Below, piece after piece: positions 26,501 to 33,000 of a DNA stretch of 64,000 nt. Made by a program: the position numbers and the translations under genes. The stretch is from Pteria penguin (Eukaryota; Mollusca; Bivalvia; Pterioida; Pteriidae). How positions within the stretch are numbered: position 1 is the stretch's first letter; every line of letters starts with the position of its first letter. Where the stretch lies: NCBI GenBank assembly GCA_035048485.1, contig CM068582.1, forward strand, positions 34,337,596 to 34,401,595, read 5' to 3'. A model generated the notes under the pieces. That model saw nothing but the letters and a program-made list of their open reading frames with translations, was not told where the DNA came from and ran no database searches.

Positions 26501-26688
26501 AAATAAAAAAAATTAATGTATATTTTGTGAAAGGGATGGATGAAATCTAAATTTACATTTTAAAATAAACAAAAAATATGAATTCTATTTTTAACCTCTT
26601 CATCACTCTCAGAACTCTCAGCTTCAACATCTATATCTTGGTCGTCTGCAATAGTACCAATGAGTCCGAGTTTCCTCAAAGCAGCCAT
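2526..26688 (-). CDS. DDX27: DDX27, DEAD-box ATP-dependent RNA helicase (17 coding exons)
   Basis: Nucleolar DEAD-box helicase; in vertebrates and as yeast Drs1 it acts in large-subunit rRNA processing. Coding exons in order: 26688-26596, 24019-23945, 21513-21400, 20861-20780, 19222-19149, 18193-18101, 15693-15588, 14727-14554, 14095-13945, 13695-13454, 10032-9896, 5796-5698, 4829-4747, 4475-4381, 3563-3360, 3227-3151, 2669-2526. Joined they give 2043 nt, 680 aa plus TAG, in frame throughout with GT-AG introns. Motifs: Q motif with Q191, P-loop 208-215 (GSGKT), PTRELA 243-248, TPGR 292-295, DEAD 317-320, SAT 348-350, ARGLD 470-474, HRVGRTAR 495-502. The N-terminus (KLGLIGTI), the segment ENLSFQDMN and the C-terminal coiled, lysine-rich tail match DDX27 rather than other DEAD-box families. 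The tail is about 100 residues shorter than human DDX27. The start ATG is the first one matching the family N-terminus. Confidence 0.96.
2885..3050. mobile_element. MITE with CCCTTTCAC terminal inverted repeats, copy 1
   Basis: 166-bp element in DDX27 intron 16. The left end CCCTTTCACAATAACTG faces a right end whose complement reads CCCTTTCATGTTAACTG, and similarity continues to a TTGGGG block on both sides. Non-coding. Confidence 0.6.
3151..3227 (-). CDS. DDX27: DDX27 exon 16 (aa 608-633)
   Basis: [20 protein letters not shown] then KKKVLS; basic linker at the place of the human GKKKRKKFM segment. Consensus GTAAGT donor. Conservation is weaker than upstream. Confidence 0.82.
3360..3563 (-). 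CDS. DDX27: DDX27 exon 15, coiled-coil tail (aa 540-607)
   Basis: [35 protein letters not shown] and [14 protein letters not shown]; matches the predicted helical tail of DDX27 (human KIEKMEKDV and SWFQTKEER). Phase 1 end. Confidence 0.93.
3590..3743. mobile_element. MITE with CCCTTTCAC terminal inverted repeats, copy 2
   Basis: In DDX27 intron 15. The right end, read on the minus strand, is CCCTTTCACTATTACCGCAG then GACTGACAT, near-identical to the left end of copy 1. The left end (CTCACTCTTACTGTGG) is more decayed. Confidence 0.5.
4381..4475 (-). CDS. DDX27: DDX27 exon 14 (aa 508-539)
   Basis: [20 protein letters not shown] and [10 protein letters not shown], the end of RecA domain 2 in DDX27. 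Phase 1 end. Confidence 0.94.
4747..4829 (-). CDS. DDX27: DDX27 exon 13, motif VI (aa 481-507)
   Basis: [20 protein letters not shown] then ARAGKKG: motif VI with the arginine finger. Phase 2 end. Confidence 0.96.
5112..5174. repeat. (TA)n microsatellite
   Basis: About 31 uninterrupted TA dinucleotides in DDX27 intron 12. Confidence 0.95.
5176..5467. mobile_element. Possible Penelope-like retroelement end between two TA tracts
   Basis: The segment is bounded on both sides by (TA)n. It carries inverted copies of TATAGAAGCACAAGAAAGC (5277 onward and, complemented, before 5475) and the phrase CCTGAGGAAGGGGCAGTTCG then CCTCGAAAA. I associate this phrase type with ends of Penelope-like elements; the family call is tentative and no protein remains. 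Confidence 0.3.
5468..5518. repeat. (TA)n microsatellite
   Basis: About 25 TA dinucleotides, 290 bp from the similar tract at 5112. Confidence 0.95.
5698..5796 (-). CDS. DDX27: DDX27 exon 12, motif V (aa 448-480)
   Basis: [20 protein letters not shown] followed by [13 protein letters not shown] (motif V). Flanked by TCAG and a consensus GTAAGT donor; phase 0. Confidence 0.95.
6318..6722 (+). pseudogene. Decayed acidic coding repeat, unrecognised
   Basis: An open frame begins [20 protein letters not shown] (6336 region) and runs into [16 protein letters not shown] acidic repeats and [13 protein letters not shown]. The end fits better one frame over, where it reads [10 protein letters not shown] then stop. 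That resembles the YEIEMKYK stop of the copy at 28273-28409, so the two are probably relics of one repeat family. Lies in DDX27 intron 11 on the opposite strand. Function unknown. Confidence 0.35.
7092..7895 (+). mobile_element. Element with four-unit tandem core of about 160-170 bp
   Basis: AACAAGAGCAATGCCTAGCG opens the element. Units start at 7201, 7372, 7531 and 7691, each with TCCAAGTYCCATAAYTC, ACAAAACAGAATTTGCTCAA and CTATTTAAGCATTCTGTATG. It closes with a GGATGGACAGACGGACGGAC tract and TTGATGGGCGTATAAA. Non-coding; DDX27 intron 11. Confidence 0.7.
8150..8425 (+). pseudogene. pogo/Tigger-type transposase fragment
   Basis: One frame reads RWLESFGM, stop, [11 protein letters not shown], resembling the CENP-B-like DNA-binding part of pogo transposases. 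After a frameshift comes [20 protein letters not shown] then [10 protein letters not shown], the start of the DDE domain with its first aspartate. Stops and the shift make it dead. Only about 90 of roughly 500 codons remain. Confidence 0.75.
8690..8870 (+). repeat. Decayed repeat end with GACAGACGGACAG run
   Basis: GCGCCATTATGGACACACAG, AAGTTTAAAGTTTTTGTGAC, then GACAGACGGACAGACAGACA and ATATCCCCCATGCTTCCG; the layout matches tails of the tandem-core elements nearby. Confidence 0.45.
9106..9469 (+). mobile_element. Two-unit element with AGGGCCCAC inverted ends
   Basis: Left AGGGCCCCAC, right GTGGGCCCT form a short inverted repeat. Inside, CAGAAAGGTCTTGTCA occurs twice about 140 bp apart, followed by GACAGACAGGCGAACGGACA. 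DDX27 intron 11. Confidence 0.6.
9896..10032 (-). CDS. DDX27: DDX27 exon 11, motif IV (aa 402-447)
   Basis: [16 protein letters not shown] (motif IV region) and [11 protein letters not shown] of RecA-like domain 2. Phase 0 end at GTAGGT. The following intron is 4.1 kb and full of repeats. Confidence 0.96.
10174..11859 (+). mobile_element. CAAGAGGCCCAAG element with internal duplication
   Basis: Left end ACAAGAGGCCCAAGTGGGCC with GCTCACCTGAG; right end CTCAGGTGAGC, the exact inverse, before AAAAAAA. An internal block (GACCACAGCTGGATTTGA, TTCTATTTGACGGATCTTAA, GGCACTTTTGGTCCCGCCC) is present twice, about 10500-11212 and 11337-11735, the second shortened by deletion. A (GAC)n run precedes the right end. 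A family widespread in bivalves; DDX27 intron 10. Confidence 0.75.
11925..12107 (+). repeat. Dispersed repeat also present at 38238-38424
   Basis: Shares CTTCGGATGAGACTATAAA, CCTGTGTCACA, a GGACAAATTTATGAAG phrase and GGTACCA in the same order with the FEN1 intron 6 copy. Confidence 0.55.
12136..12380 (+). mobile_element. 270-bp AAGCTGTGTTTG repeat family copy
   Basis: AAGCTGTGTTTGTGAAACAC through TCTGGGGCATAA, the same order of blocks as the copy at 22863. In DDX27 intron 10. Confidence 0.65.
12488..13395 (+). mobile_element. Element with 145-bp tandem core, copy A (5 units)
   Basis: CCCGCTAACGGGTGCATGAT and TACGCCCGCATCA open it. Units recur about every 145 bp from 12590, each with CATATGACACCATCAAAA, TTAGTTAAGGAG, CCTGACCCCAACTT and ACATGCACAACTACAAG. 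It ends in GGACAAGGAGGGATGGACAG and CAGTATAGCATAATA. Open frames over it are repeat artefacts. DDX27 intron 10. Confidence 0.8.
13454..13695 (-). CDS. DDX27: DDX27 exon 10, motif III (aa 321-401)
   Basis: [22 protein letters not shown] (motif III), [12 protein letters not shown] and [18 protein letters not shown]; these blocks are diagnostic for DDX27. Ends in phase 1. Confidence 0.97.
13757..13816 (+). repeat. Solo terminus of a TACYGTATTTACTC element
   Basis: TACCGTATTTACTCAAATAT then AATACGCACTTTTTTCGCCA matches the left end of the element at 44196. No second end is nearby. Confidence 0.5.
13945..14095 (-). CDS. DDX27: DDX27 exon 9, motifs Ib and II (aa 271-320)
   Basis: [13 protein letters not shown], then [10 protein letters not shown] (Ib), ending with LVLDEAD, the Walker B DEAD box at 317-320. 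The following arginine codon is split (phase 2). Confidence 0.97.
14554..14727 (-). CDS. DDX27: DDX27 exon 8, motifs I and Ia (aa 213-270)
   Basis: Begins by completing GKT of Walker A, then [11 protein letters not shown] and [13 protein letters not shown] (motif Ia). Ends LSA with a split glycine codon (phase 1). Confidence 0.96.
15588..15693 (-). CDS. DDX27: DDX27 exon 7, Q motif and start of P-loop (aa 178-212)
   Basis: Contains FDKPTPIQ (Q motif, Q191) and CAVTGS, the first half of Walker A. The intron splits the next glycine codon (phase 1), so the P-loop is completed by exon 8. Confidence 0.95.
15694..18100. other. DDX27 intron 6, mostly unique sequence
   Basis: No repeat family recognised except a fold-back pair at 17402-17452 and 17829-17880 and a short perfect hairpin at 16759-16788. 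ORFs in it have no recognisable domain. Confidence 0.5.
17402..17880. repeat. Inverted repeat pair, about 50-bp arms
   Basis: AGATCCTG then TATGTTATAAATAGCACTCA on the left is matched by the complement at 17829-17880. Loop of about 370 bp. Probably termini of a decayed MITE. Confidence 0.5.
18101..18193 (-). CDS. DDX27: DDX27 exon 6 (aa 147-177)
   Basis: Ends [16 protein letters not shown], the conserved lead-in to the helicase core, with the aromatic residue upstream of the Q motif. Phase 0. Confidence 0.93.
18408..18445. repeat. (TG)n microsatellite
   Basis: Imperfect TG run with a GAGTA interruption, in DDX27 intron 5. Confidence 0.85.
18722..19095 (+). repeat. Composite decayed repeat with 270-bp family tail
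   Basis: Begins with the 3' part of the 270-bp family (GTTGACAACAAAACAATATG, TCCAGGGCAT). It continues into AGGTCAAGG phrases and a GACAGACGGACAGATGG run ending near TTTGCAGGCAACACAATAAA. Non-coding, in DDX27 intron 5. Confidence 0.5.
19149..19222 (-). CDS. DDX27: DDX27 exon 5 (aa 122-146)
   Basis: Basic run ([10 protein letters not shown]) then SDDEE; probably part of a bipartite nuclear or nucleolar localisation signal. Strong GTAAGG donor; closes in phase 0. Confidence 0.82.
19398..19476 (+). repeat. Short tandem repeat, unit about 20 bp
   Basis: TATAGTGGTGGCTACTG appears three to four times with one variant unit (TATAGTGGTTATGG). Confidence 0.75.
19724..19970 (-). mobile_element. tRNA-derived SINE, copy 1
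   Basis: Minus-strand SINE. The tRNA-like head has box B-like GGTTCGGATTCG, the body GCATCAGGCAGATGCCGTCA, and the tail is made of AATC/AATT repeats. It is flanked by a perfect 12-bp duplication CTAATGACAGAA (19712-19723 and 19971-19982). The extreme 5' head (GTGGCC) is missing. DDX27 intron 4. Confidence 0.85.
20780..20861 (-). CDS. DDX27: DDX27 exon 4 (aa 95-121)
   Basis: Acidic linker ([15 protein letters not shown]). Low complexity, but it joins exons 3 and 5 in frame with consensus splice sites, and DDX27 has an acidic linker at this place. Ends in phase 1. Confidence 0.82.
21400..21513 (-). CDS. DDX27: DDX27 exon 3 (aa 57-94)
   Basis: Contains [13 protein letters not shown], a near-exact match to the DDX27 N-terminal extension. 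It is bounded by CAG and GTAAAG, and both ends are in phase 0. Confidence 0.93.
21924..22195 (-). mobile_element. tRNA-derived SINE, copy 2 (full length)
   Basis: Starts (minus strand) GTGGCCTAGTGGATGAAG, an A-box-like head, then GGTTTGATTCGC as box B; ends in an AATC tail. Perfect 12-bp target duplication CTATCATCTGGA at 21912-21923 and 22196-22207. DDX27 intron 2. Confidence 0.9.
22707..23194. mobile_element. CCCTTTCAC-type MITE, copy 3, split by another repeat
   Basis: Left end CCTTTTCACCTTAAATGCAA then GACTGATGTTTTGGG; right end on the complement GGCCCTTTCAAGTTATCTG. The middle holds a local 58-bp duplication (22707-22800) and the 270-bp repeat at 22863-23130, apparently inserted into it. 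Confidence 0.45.
22863..23130 (+). mobile_element. 270-bp AAGCTGTGTTTG repeat family copy
   Basis: Begins AAGCTGTGTTTGTAAAACAC and ends TCCAGGGGCAT. Inside are GGTCATTGACCTTGGTG and GTTGACAACAGACAGACAAA. Related copies lie at 12136, 37968 (reverse) and 41658 (reverse), with a fragment at 18722. Confidence 0.65.
23945..24019 (-). CDS. DDX27: DDX27 exon 2 (aa 32-56)
   Basis: Lysine-rich run (QKKKKKQK) followed by [10 protein letters not shown], matching the FNPDFVF block of human DDX27. Phase 0 at both ends. Confidence 0.9.
24063..24182 (+). mobile_element. GACCTTGACC tandem-core element, 5' end only
   Basis: Matches the first 120 bp of the copy at 1458, including CTAGAGCTGT and the GTTGAAACTTGCAATAATTC block. 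It stops before the tandem core, where retrotransposon-like sequence begins. Confidence 0.65.
24222..25171 (-). mobile_element. hAT transposon relic with BED-finger ORF remnant
   Basis: 950 bp. Left terminus TAGGGATGTAACG, right terminus CGTTACACCCCTA, with repeated CGATACGATAC inside both. 8-bp duplication CAACACAG/CAACACAA (one mismatch) at 24214-24221 and 25172-25179. Minus-strand ORF from 25028 includes GVWKLFGF and CKLCHSDV, the start of a BED zinc finger as in ZBED-type hAT transposases, then stops. Internally deleted and non-autonomous. DDX27 intron 1. Confidence 0.8.
24837..25028 (-). pseudogene. BED zinc finger fragment of hAT transposase
   Basis: 63 codons from [10 protein letters not shown] through [14 protein letters not shown] and [12 protein letters not shown] to a stop. 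It has the aromatic pair and first CxxC of a BED finger; the HxxxH part and the catalytic domain are gone. Confidence 0.6.
25180..25616 (+). pseudogene. Non-LTR retrotransposon reverse transcriptase fragment
   Basis: Reads [18 protein letters not shown], stop, [28 protein letters not shown], stop, [20 protein letters not shown] and, after a small deletion that shifts the frame, [20 protein letters not shown]. This is the C-terminal half of a Jockey/CR1-like RT (thumb side). Two TGA stops and a frameshift. Sequence at 24183-24221 may be its upstream part, split by the hAT. Confidence 0.8.
26596..26688 (-). CDS. DDX27: DDX27 exon 1 (aa 1-31)
   Basis: Starts [13 protein letters not shown], the conserved DDX27 N-terminus, then an acidic stretch (ESSESDEE). 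Ends in phase 0 at a GTTAAA donor. The ATG lies 279 bp from the FEN1 ATG on the other strand. Confidence 0.93.
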
Positions 26689-26855
26689 ATTGTGAATTCT
26701 GATTATGAAACCCTATTTTCGTATTAGTTTCTTCCCCATCCTCCTCTCGTTATTTAAAACTATTATTAATATTTTTCATGTAAAGATCGTAAAAGAGTAA
26801 TCACAATGAAGCATTTCTTTTAATGTACGAAAAACAAAGTAAAATCCGAAAATGT

Positions 26856-26864
26856 ATTTCCGGT
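26856..26864 (-). promoter_or_regulatory. ETS (GABP/ELK)-type site
   Basis: Minus-strand ACCGGAAAT is an exact ETS core. ETS sites are frequent in TATA-less bidirectional promoters. Confidence 0.5.
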
Positions 26865-26881
26865 CTACTTTCAATTTATTG

Positions 26882-26890
26882 TTTGGCGCC
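26882..26890 (+). promoter_or_regulatory. E2F-type site
   Basis: TTTGGCGCC fits the E2F consensus TTTSSCGC. It lies 78 bp upstream of the FEN1 ATG and suits S-phase expression of a replication nuclease. Confidence 0.55.
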
Positions 26891-26967
26891 AGAACTGCCT
26901 GTTCAGCAAAGGATACAACTGTAGAGAGAGACATATATGTGCACACTTATGACAATTAAGTAACAAA

Positions 26968-27049
26968 ATGGGAATTTTAGGTTTATCAAAACTTCTTGGA
27001 GATTATGCTCCTTCCTCCATGAAGGAAGGAGAAATCAAGAATTATTTTG
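26968..27049 (+). CDS. FEN1: FEN1 exon 1 (aa 1-27)
   Basis: [20 protein letters not shown] and GEIKNYF. The context AAAATGG is favourable for initiation. Phase 1 end at GTATGA splits the glycine of the FGRK motif. Confidence 0.96.
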
Positions 27050-30000
27050 GTATGATAATTGATTTTTTTTTTCATGATCATGTCTAATTTATGTTGAAAC
27101 GGTTGGCTCATACTTCACCACCGTTTCTATTTCATCATTCATATTTGGTGTAGGAAAACTTTGCCGATAGAAACTGGGTTATTGCGTGACAGGCACAAAT
27201 CACTTACCTTTTCAGCAAAATAACTCCCTTACTATTCATACTAATCCATTTTCCTGTGAAAATTCCATCTCATTAAAATTCGATCTATCATGCTCCTTAC
27301 TTTTATCACGTTCGCTGTGGTAGATCTCAATACCCTTTGTAGCAGTTCATCTCGGATCAGCCTTTGACACTGACCAATCAGCATCCGCAGTTCAAAGCTG
27401 GCCAGTGAAAGGAATTCCATGTCAATGTGTGTAAACAAATATGGCTGCGACCATATCTCATGGCAGCACGCTTCGAAAAACCTATTCATTTGGCAATTTG
27501 TGGATAATATGTATAGGTTCAAATTCGAATTATTATAGACAGCGATGGAAAAAAGAACTGGCCAGGTTCGCGCAGTTCTGTGTCAAAGGTCGGTCTGAGA
27601 TGAACTGCTACAGAGTGTATTGAAATCTACCACAGCGAACATGATAAAAGTGAGGAGCATGTTACATGTAGATAGAGTTTTAATGAGAGAGAATTCCATC
27701 TGGAATATTGCAGTGATTTCCGGTTTTTCCCCATTGTGTTTGTGCAATTTCTCAAAACACCTGGACTGTACTGTATCATGTACAAGTATGTCGCTTTGTG
27801 TGAAATGAAAATGCAAATTCAGAGATGCGGAAATCTGACGGTCCAGACAGCATGACCAGTATAAATTGGCCATGACCGGCACAGTTTTCATTCAAGCCAG
27901 TCTAAATGTCCGCTGTAAGATCTGACCGCAAATTTTCGTTTTGGTGAATGTGCTCTTTAATAATCTAGATTAGTTACACGTTTACTTTAAACCTCGCAAT
28001 ACAAGCGTTGTATGGACATTTAAGCTTGGCCCATAAAATTGGTTCTGGGCCAGAAAAGAAAGCTTCCCACGTTGGGGGCAGAAAACAAGGTAGCGAAATA
28101 CGAGAAAAACAGTATTCCTCAGGGATTTAAAGAGTTTTGGAAAGAGGGGAGGTATTGGTTATTGTTTGAGGAGGGGAAGGGGATGACATGTAAGGCCTGT
28201 ATTGATGTCAGCGTTTGTCCTCCGTAGGTCTTCAGTTAGGTACGCCGCAGAAAAACACACAAAAATTCATAATGGGGTCAACAAGCTACCGTTTTTCAGC
28301 GATTCCCACACACGAGTCAGAGAGTGAAAGTGAGGACGAGTCTGAGTGCGAGCATAATGAAAAGGAGAATGAGAGTTTGTTGTATGAAATTGAAATGAAA
28401 TATAAGTAAAATCAAGTATGTGCACCCTAATGAATTAAAATAGTTCAAAGTAAACAAATTATTTATTTAATTTAACAGATAATTGAGAAATCGTAAATTT
28501 CTGAACTTCTCACAACTGGCAAACTTTCATTCGGACCTGTAAAAATGATGAGGATGCCGGTCCAAATGACCTGCATATTTTTTAAGATTTTAGCATCTCT
28601 GCAATTGCAACCTGCACATTTTCAACTGTGTTTGTAATCAGTTTTCATGATATGTCGAACAGTTTATTCATTGATAGCATTTTATTCCTAAAGTGTACTT
28701 TCCTATGTTGTTCATACATACCCTGATTTTCAGAAAACTTGCAAATTTTCCTTAATCGTTCTTCATTCATACATTCATATTCTATTCAATGATAATACTG
28801 CAAATGTGTTTGCAGAAGTTGTAGGGAAAGAGAGTGAGGAATGGAAGTCAGTGATTGAAAATGACACGAGTGAGAATGAAAAGTTGTGTTTAGTTTTAGC
28901 GTTTTATCTAAAGCAAAATAGCATGGCGCCGCGCCATGCCCTTTTTATGCGGCGCCATGCCCTTTTTCTCAGCGCCATGCCCTTATTTTCCCTAAGTTAT
29001 TATTTTATGAGACTAAAGAAGATCAATCTCCATTCATGTAATATGAAACCCTCAAAAAGATCGTTATTTACAGGGCCAGTATATTACGAATATCCCTTCG
29101 GACATGCCCTTTAAACACTTTCCGCACATTACGTAATTATCTAAGTCAGCTGTTTGACCCGCTCAATCTCAGCTTTAACCGGTGTACTGCACTGCCTGCC
29201 ACTTTTCGGGTGTTAATTAGGGGGTTTTAATCAATGTTACCTTCTTGAATTTAGATTAGGCTACATCCGTACACGAACAGGGTTTGACACGGTTGTCTGA
29301 ATGCCGAAATAATAATTATGCAGGCCAAAGTCACATCTGTTTTCGGTCAGATATTAAAGAAAATTCAAGGATGTTTGTCCCTTAAGAGTAATTATTCTAG
29401 GATTATACGAAAAGTGTAACATTAATTGAAAAGTGACTGTAATTAATGTCTTCTCTGAATATCTTATTACTGAATTGGTTTACATAGCCAGTCACGATCG
29501 CTTAGACACATCACTCATACGAACAAAAACTACCCATTCTAAATGCTTTACTTAATATTATTTAACTAATTTTCTCAATTTGACACCAAATATTTAGGAT
29601 CTACTCTCCACATTTCCTCTGATAATTTTGAACACTGTTGAGTAATTCCGGCGAAGATTATATTTCAGAATATCTTTTATCATTTGATACAACAATATCA
29701 AAATAAGTAGTTGCAACAAGAGGAGGAAAAACCTCACAAAGTGTAGTCATACTATCAGATGTGTCAGGGTTTTTTTTACGATCAAAGAACTGAATAGCAT
29801 AACTGATTATAAAACATGACTTTTTACTATTTCTAGAATAAATAGAATATTTACTATCTGTAAGTCAATAAATGTGAATGAACATTATAACCGTTATAAA
29901 TTATTAACATTACTTCTGTACTTTGAACTGAGACAATCACTTGGGCCAGCAATTTATTTACAAAGATCGTCATATAAAGCAGTCACAAAAGTAAGTAATA

Positions 30001-33000
30001 AGGTAAAGGGGACAGATACACTTTATATTTTCCATTAATGCTACCAGCAATTTCCATTAAGATTTTGACTTTGAATAATTCAAACATCAATCACACTTCA
30101 TACATGTAGCAGACCCAGGAATTTATTTGTGAAGGAAAATTTGGCAGATGGGGGAGGCAGAGAGAACTTTTTGTTTTTTTAGTAGCAAATTGTTTTCTTT
30201 ATTTTCATCAAAATGTTGGTCAGGTTAATTTAAAATTTATTTCAACCTAGAAATTACAACTGCACATCAAGGACTTATAAACTTGTCTGTAAGTCCTTTG
30301 CACATGCATACCGTACTTCTAGATCCCACATTACATTTTCTTTGATAACACCATCTTTTCAGCTAAAATAATGGTATGTCATTCAAATATTTAAGTTAAT
30401 ATGTGAAAAATAATGATACATGTAAAGACTGTCTAAGGTACAATTATAAAACTTGCATTATCTCATTTTGCCAATAATAGACAGAAGAAGCAGTGCTGCT
30501 CTTGGGGAAGTTTAGATTAATTTACAAGAACATGAAACAGAATAAGTTTACAAATTGGAAATTAATGCAATAGTCAAAAGCATTTAATTATTGCAATAAT
30601 GTAATTGTAACAGATATTAAGTTATAGTTCCTACAACTGTGAAAAATTTATTTTGAAGACAAGCTGGAAATAAAATTTTCAACAAAAACAATTACATCAT
30701 ATTATCAATATCAAGAGGAATTATATTTTACATATTCAAATATCATCTAAGTTAATAAAACAAAGAAATATTGCAATTTTAATCTAAATTTTTAAATATA
30801 TTAAGTGACAGAAGTTGCTAAATTATGTGCCCTTTTTACCAAATACCACGTTAAAAAGTGCCCTTTCGATGGAGAAATTTGTGCGCCCTTTTTGAATCCT
30901 AGATTTAACACTAAGTTTATTATTAGCAAAAAACCGCATGGTTTATATGCATACAAATGATAATAGAACAATATACACATATATATATATAAATATACAA
31001 TGAACGTTCATAAGAACAAATTCATTTAGGAGGAAAGACAAATATGATCATAAACATACAGAAATATGTACATGTATGTAATACACACACACAAATTGTA
31101 TATCTAAGGAATACTCAAATCTAGTGATGAAACGATTATCGCCGATGATCGAATATCGATTGCTGAAAGTGCGCCGATTTCGATTTTCGATTCTATTTTC
31201 AAAAATTGAAAAATCGCCAGAAAAAAAAAACGAAGAAAAAGAAGATTTATCACCTAAATTGACTCGTAAAATGTAGTGTAACTATCCACCGAAATGACCC
31301 AATTGACCGGAATGCCCCATCTTATTACCGAAGTGCCCATGAAATGGAACTTAAATGTCAATAATTATTGTTTTTTACATATAGATTTGAATGAATCAGG
31401 ATAAAAACGTATGAACATATTAGTGTTTTATCTAAAGCGAAATAGCATGGCACTGCGCCATGCCCTTTTTATGCGGCGCCATGCCCTTTTTCTGAGCGCC
31501 ATGCCCTTGTTTTCCCTATGTGATTATTTTATGAGACTAAAGAAGATCAATCTTTGTTCACGTAATATGAAACCCTAAAAAAAATCGTTATTTACAGGGC
31601 CAGTATATTACGAATATCGCTTTGGACATGCCCTCTTTAGAATTTGGTAACACTTTCCGTACAACATTACGTAATGATCTCAGTCAGCTGCTTGACCCGC
31701 TAAATATCAGCCGTAACCTGTGTACTGCACTGTCTGCTACTTTTCAGGTGTTAATTGGGGCAATTTAATCAATGTTACCTTCTTAGATTTAGATTACATC
31801 CGTACACGAACAGAGTTTGACATGGTTGTCTGAATGCCGAAATAGTAATTTTGCAGGTCAAATTCACATCTGTTATCAGTCAGATATTAAAGAAAATTAA
31901 AGGATGTTTGATCTTTAAAAGCAATTATTCTAGGATTATACGAAAAGTAAAACATTAAATGAAAAGTGATTGGTTTACATAGCAGGTCATGATCGCTACC
32001 CATTTTAAATGCTTTACTTATTATCATTTAACTAATTTTCTTAATTTGACACCAAATATTTAAAGGTCTACTCTCCACATTTCCTCTGATAATTTTGAAC
32101 ATTGTCTAGTTATTCCGACGAAGATGATATTTCAGAACATCTTTTTTATTTGATACAACAATATCATCATAAGTAGTTGCAACAAGAGAGGCAACAAACA
32201 CACGAAGTGTATTCACACTATCAGACCTGTCGGTTTTTCACGATCAAAGAGCTGAACAACATAACTGATTATAAAAAATGACTTTTTGGTATTTCTAGAA
32301 TCAAGGGCTAAGTCCTTGCTAGAATCAATAGAATATCTACGATCTGGAAGTCAATAAATGTGAATGAACATTAACCATTATAATTTATTACTATTACTTA
32401 AGTACTTTGAGCTGAGACAATCATTTGGGCCAGCAACTTACTTACAAAGATCGTGGTATAAAGCAGTCACAAAACTAAAGTAACTAATAACCTTAAGGGA
32501 ACAGATACACTTTATATTTCCCATTATTAATGCTTCCAGCAATTTCCTCTAAGATTTTGAATTTGAATTATTCAAACGTCAGTCACACATCCTTCCTGTA
32601 GCACCGAGATCCAGGAGTTTATTTGTGAAGGAAAATTGGGTGGATGTTGGAGGCTGAGAGAAATTTTTGTTTTGTTAGTAGCAAACTGTTTTCTTTATTT
32701 TCATCGAAATATTGGTCAGGTTAATTAAAAATTTATATCAACCCAGAAATACAACTGCACATCAAGGACTTATAAACTTGTTTATGTCTTTGTGCACATG
32801 CATACTTCTAGATCCCACATAACATTTCGTTTAATAACACATTCTTTTCAGCTAAAATAATGGCATGTCATTCAAATATTTAAGTCATGTAAAAAAAAAT
32901 GATACATTGTAAAGACTGTTCAAGGTACAATGACAAAACTTGCAGTATCTCATGTTGCCAGTAATAGACAGAAGGGGCAGTGCTGGTCTTGGAGAAGTTT

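Larger units (their letters stand above)
26689..26967. promoter_or_regulatory. Bidirectional promoter between DDX27 and FEN1
   Basis: 279 bp separate the two divergent start codons, with no room for separate promoters. The interval includes both 5' leaders, unless upstream non-coding exons exist. It contains TTTGGCGCC (E2F type) and ATTTCCGGT (ETS type), and no TATA box placed convincingly for either gene. FEN1 is an E2F target in mammals; shared control is inference. Confidence 0.75.
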
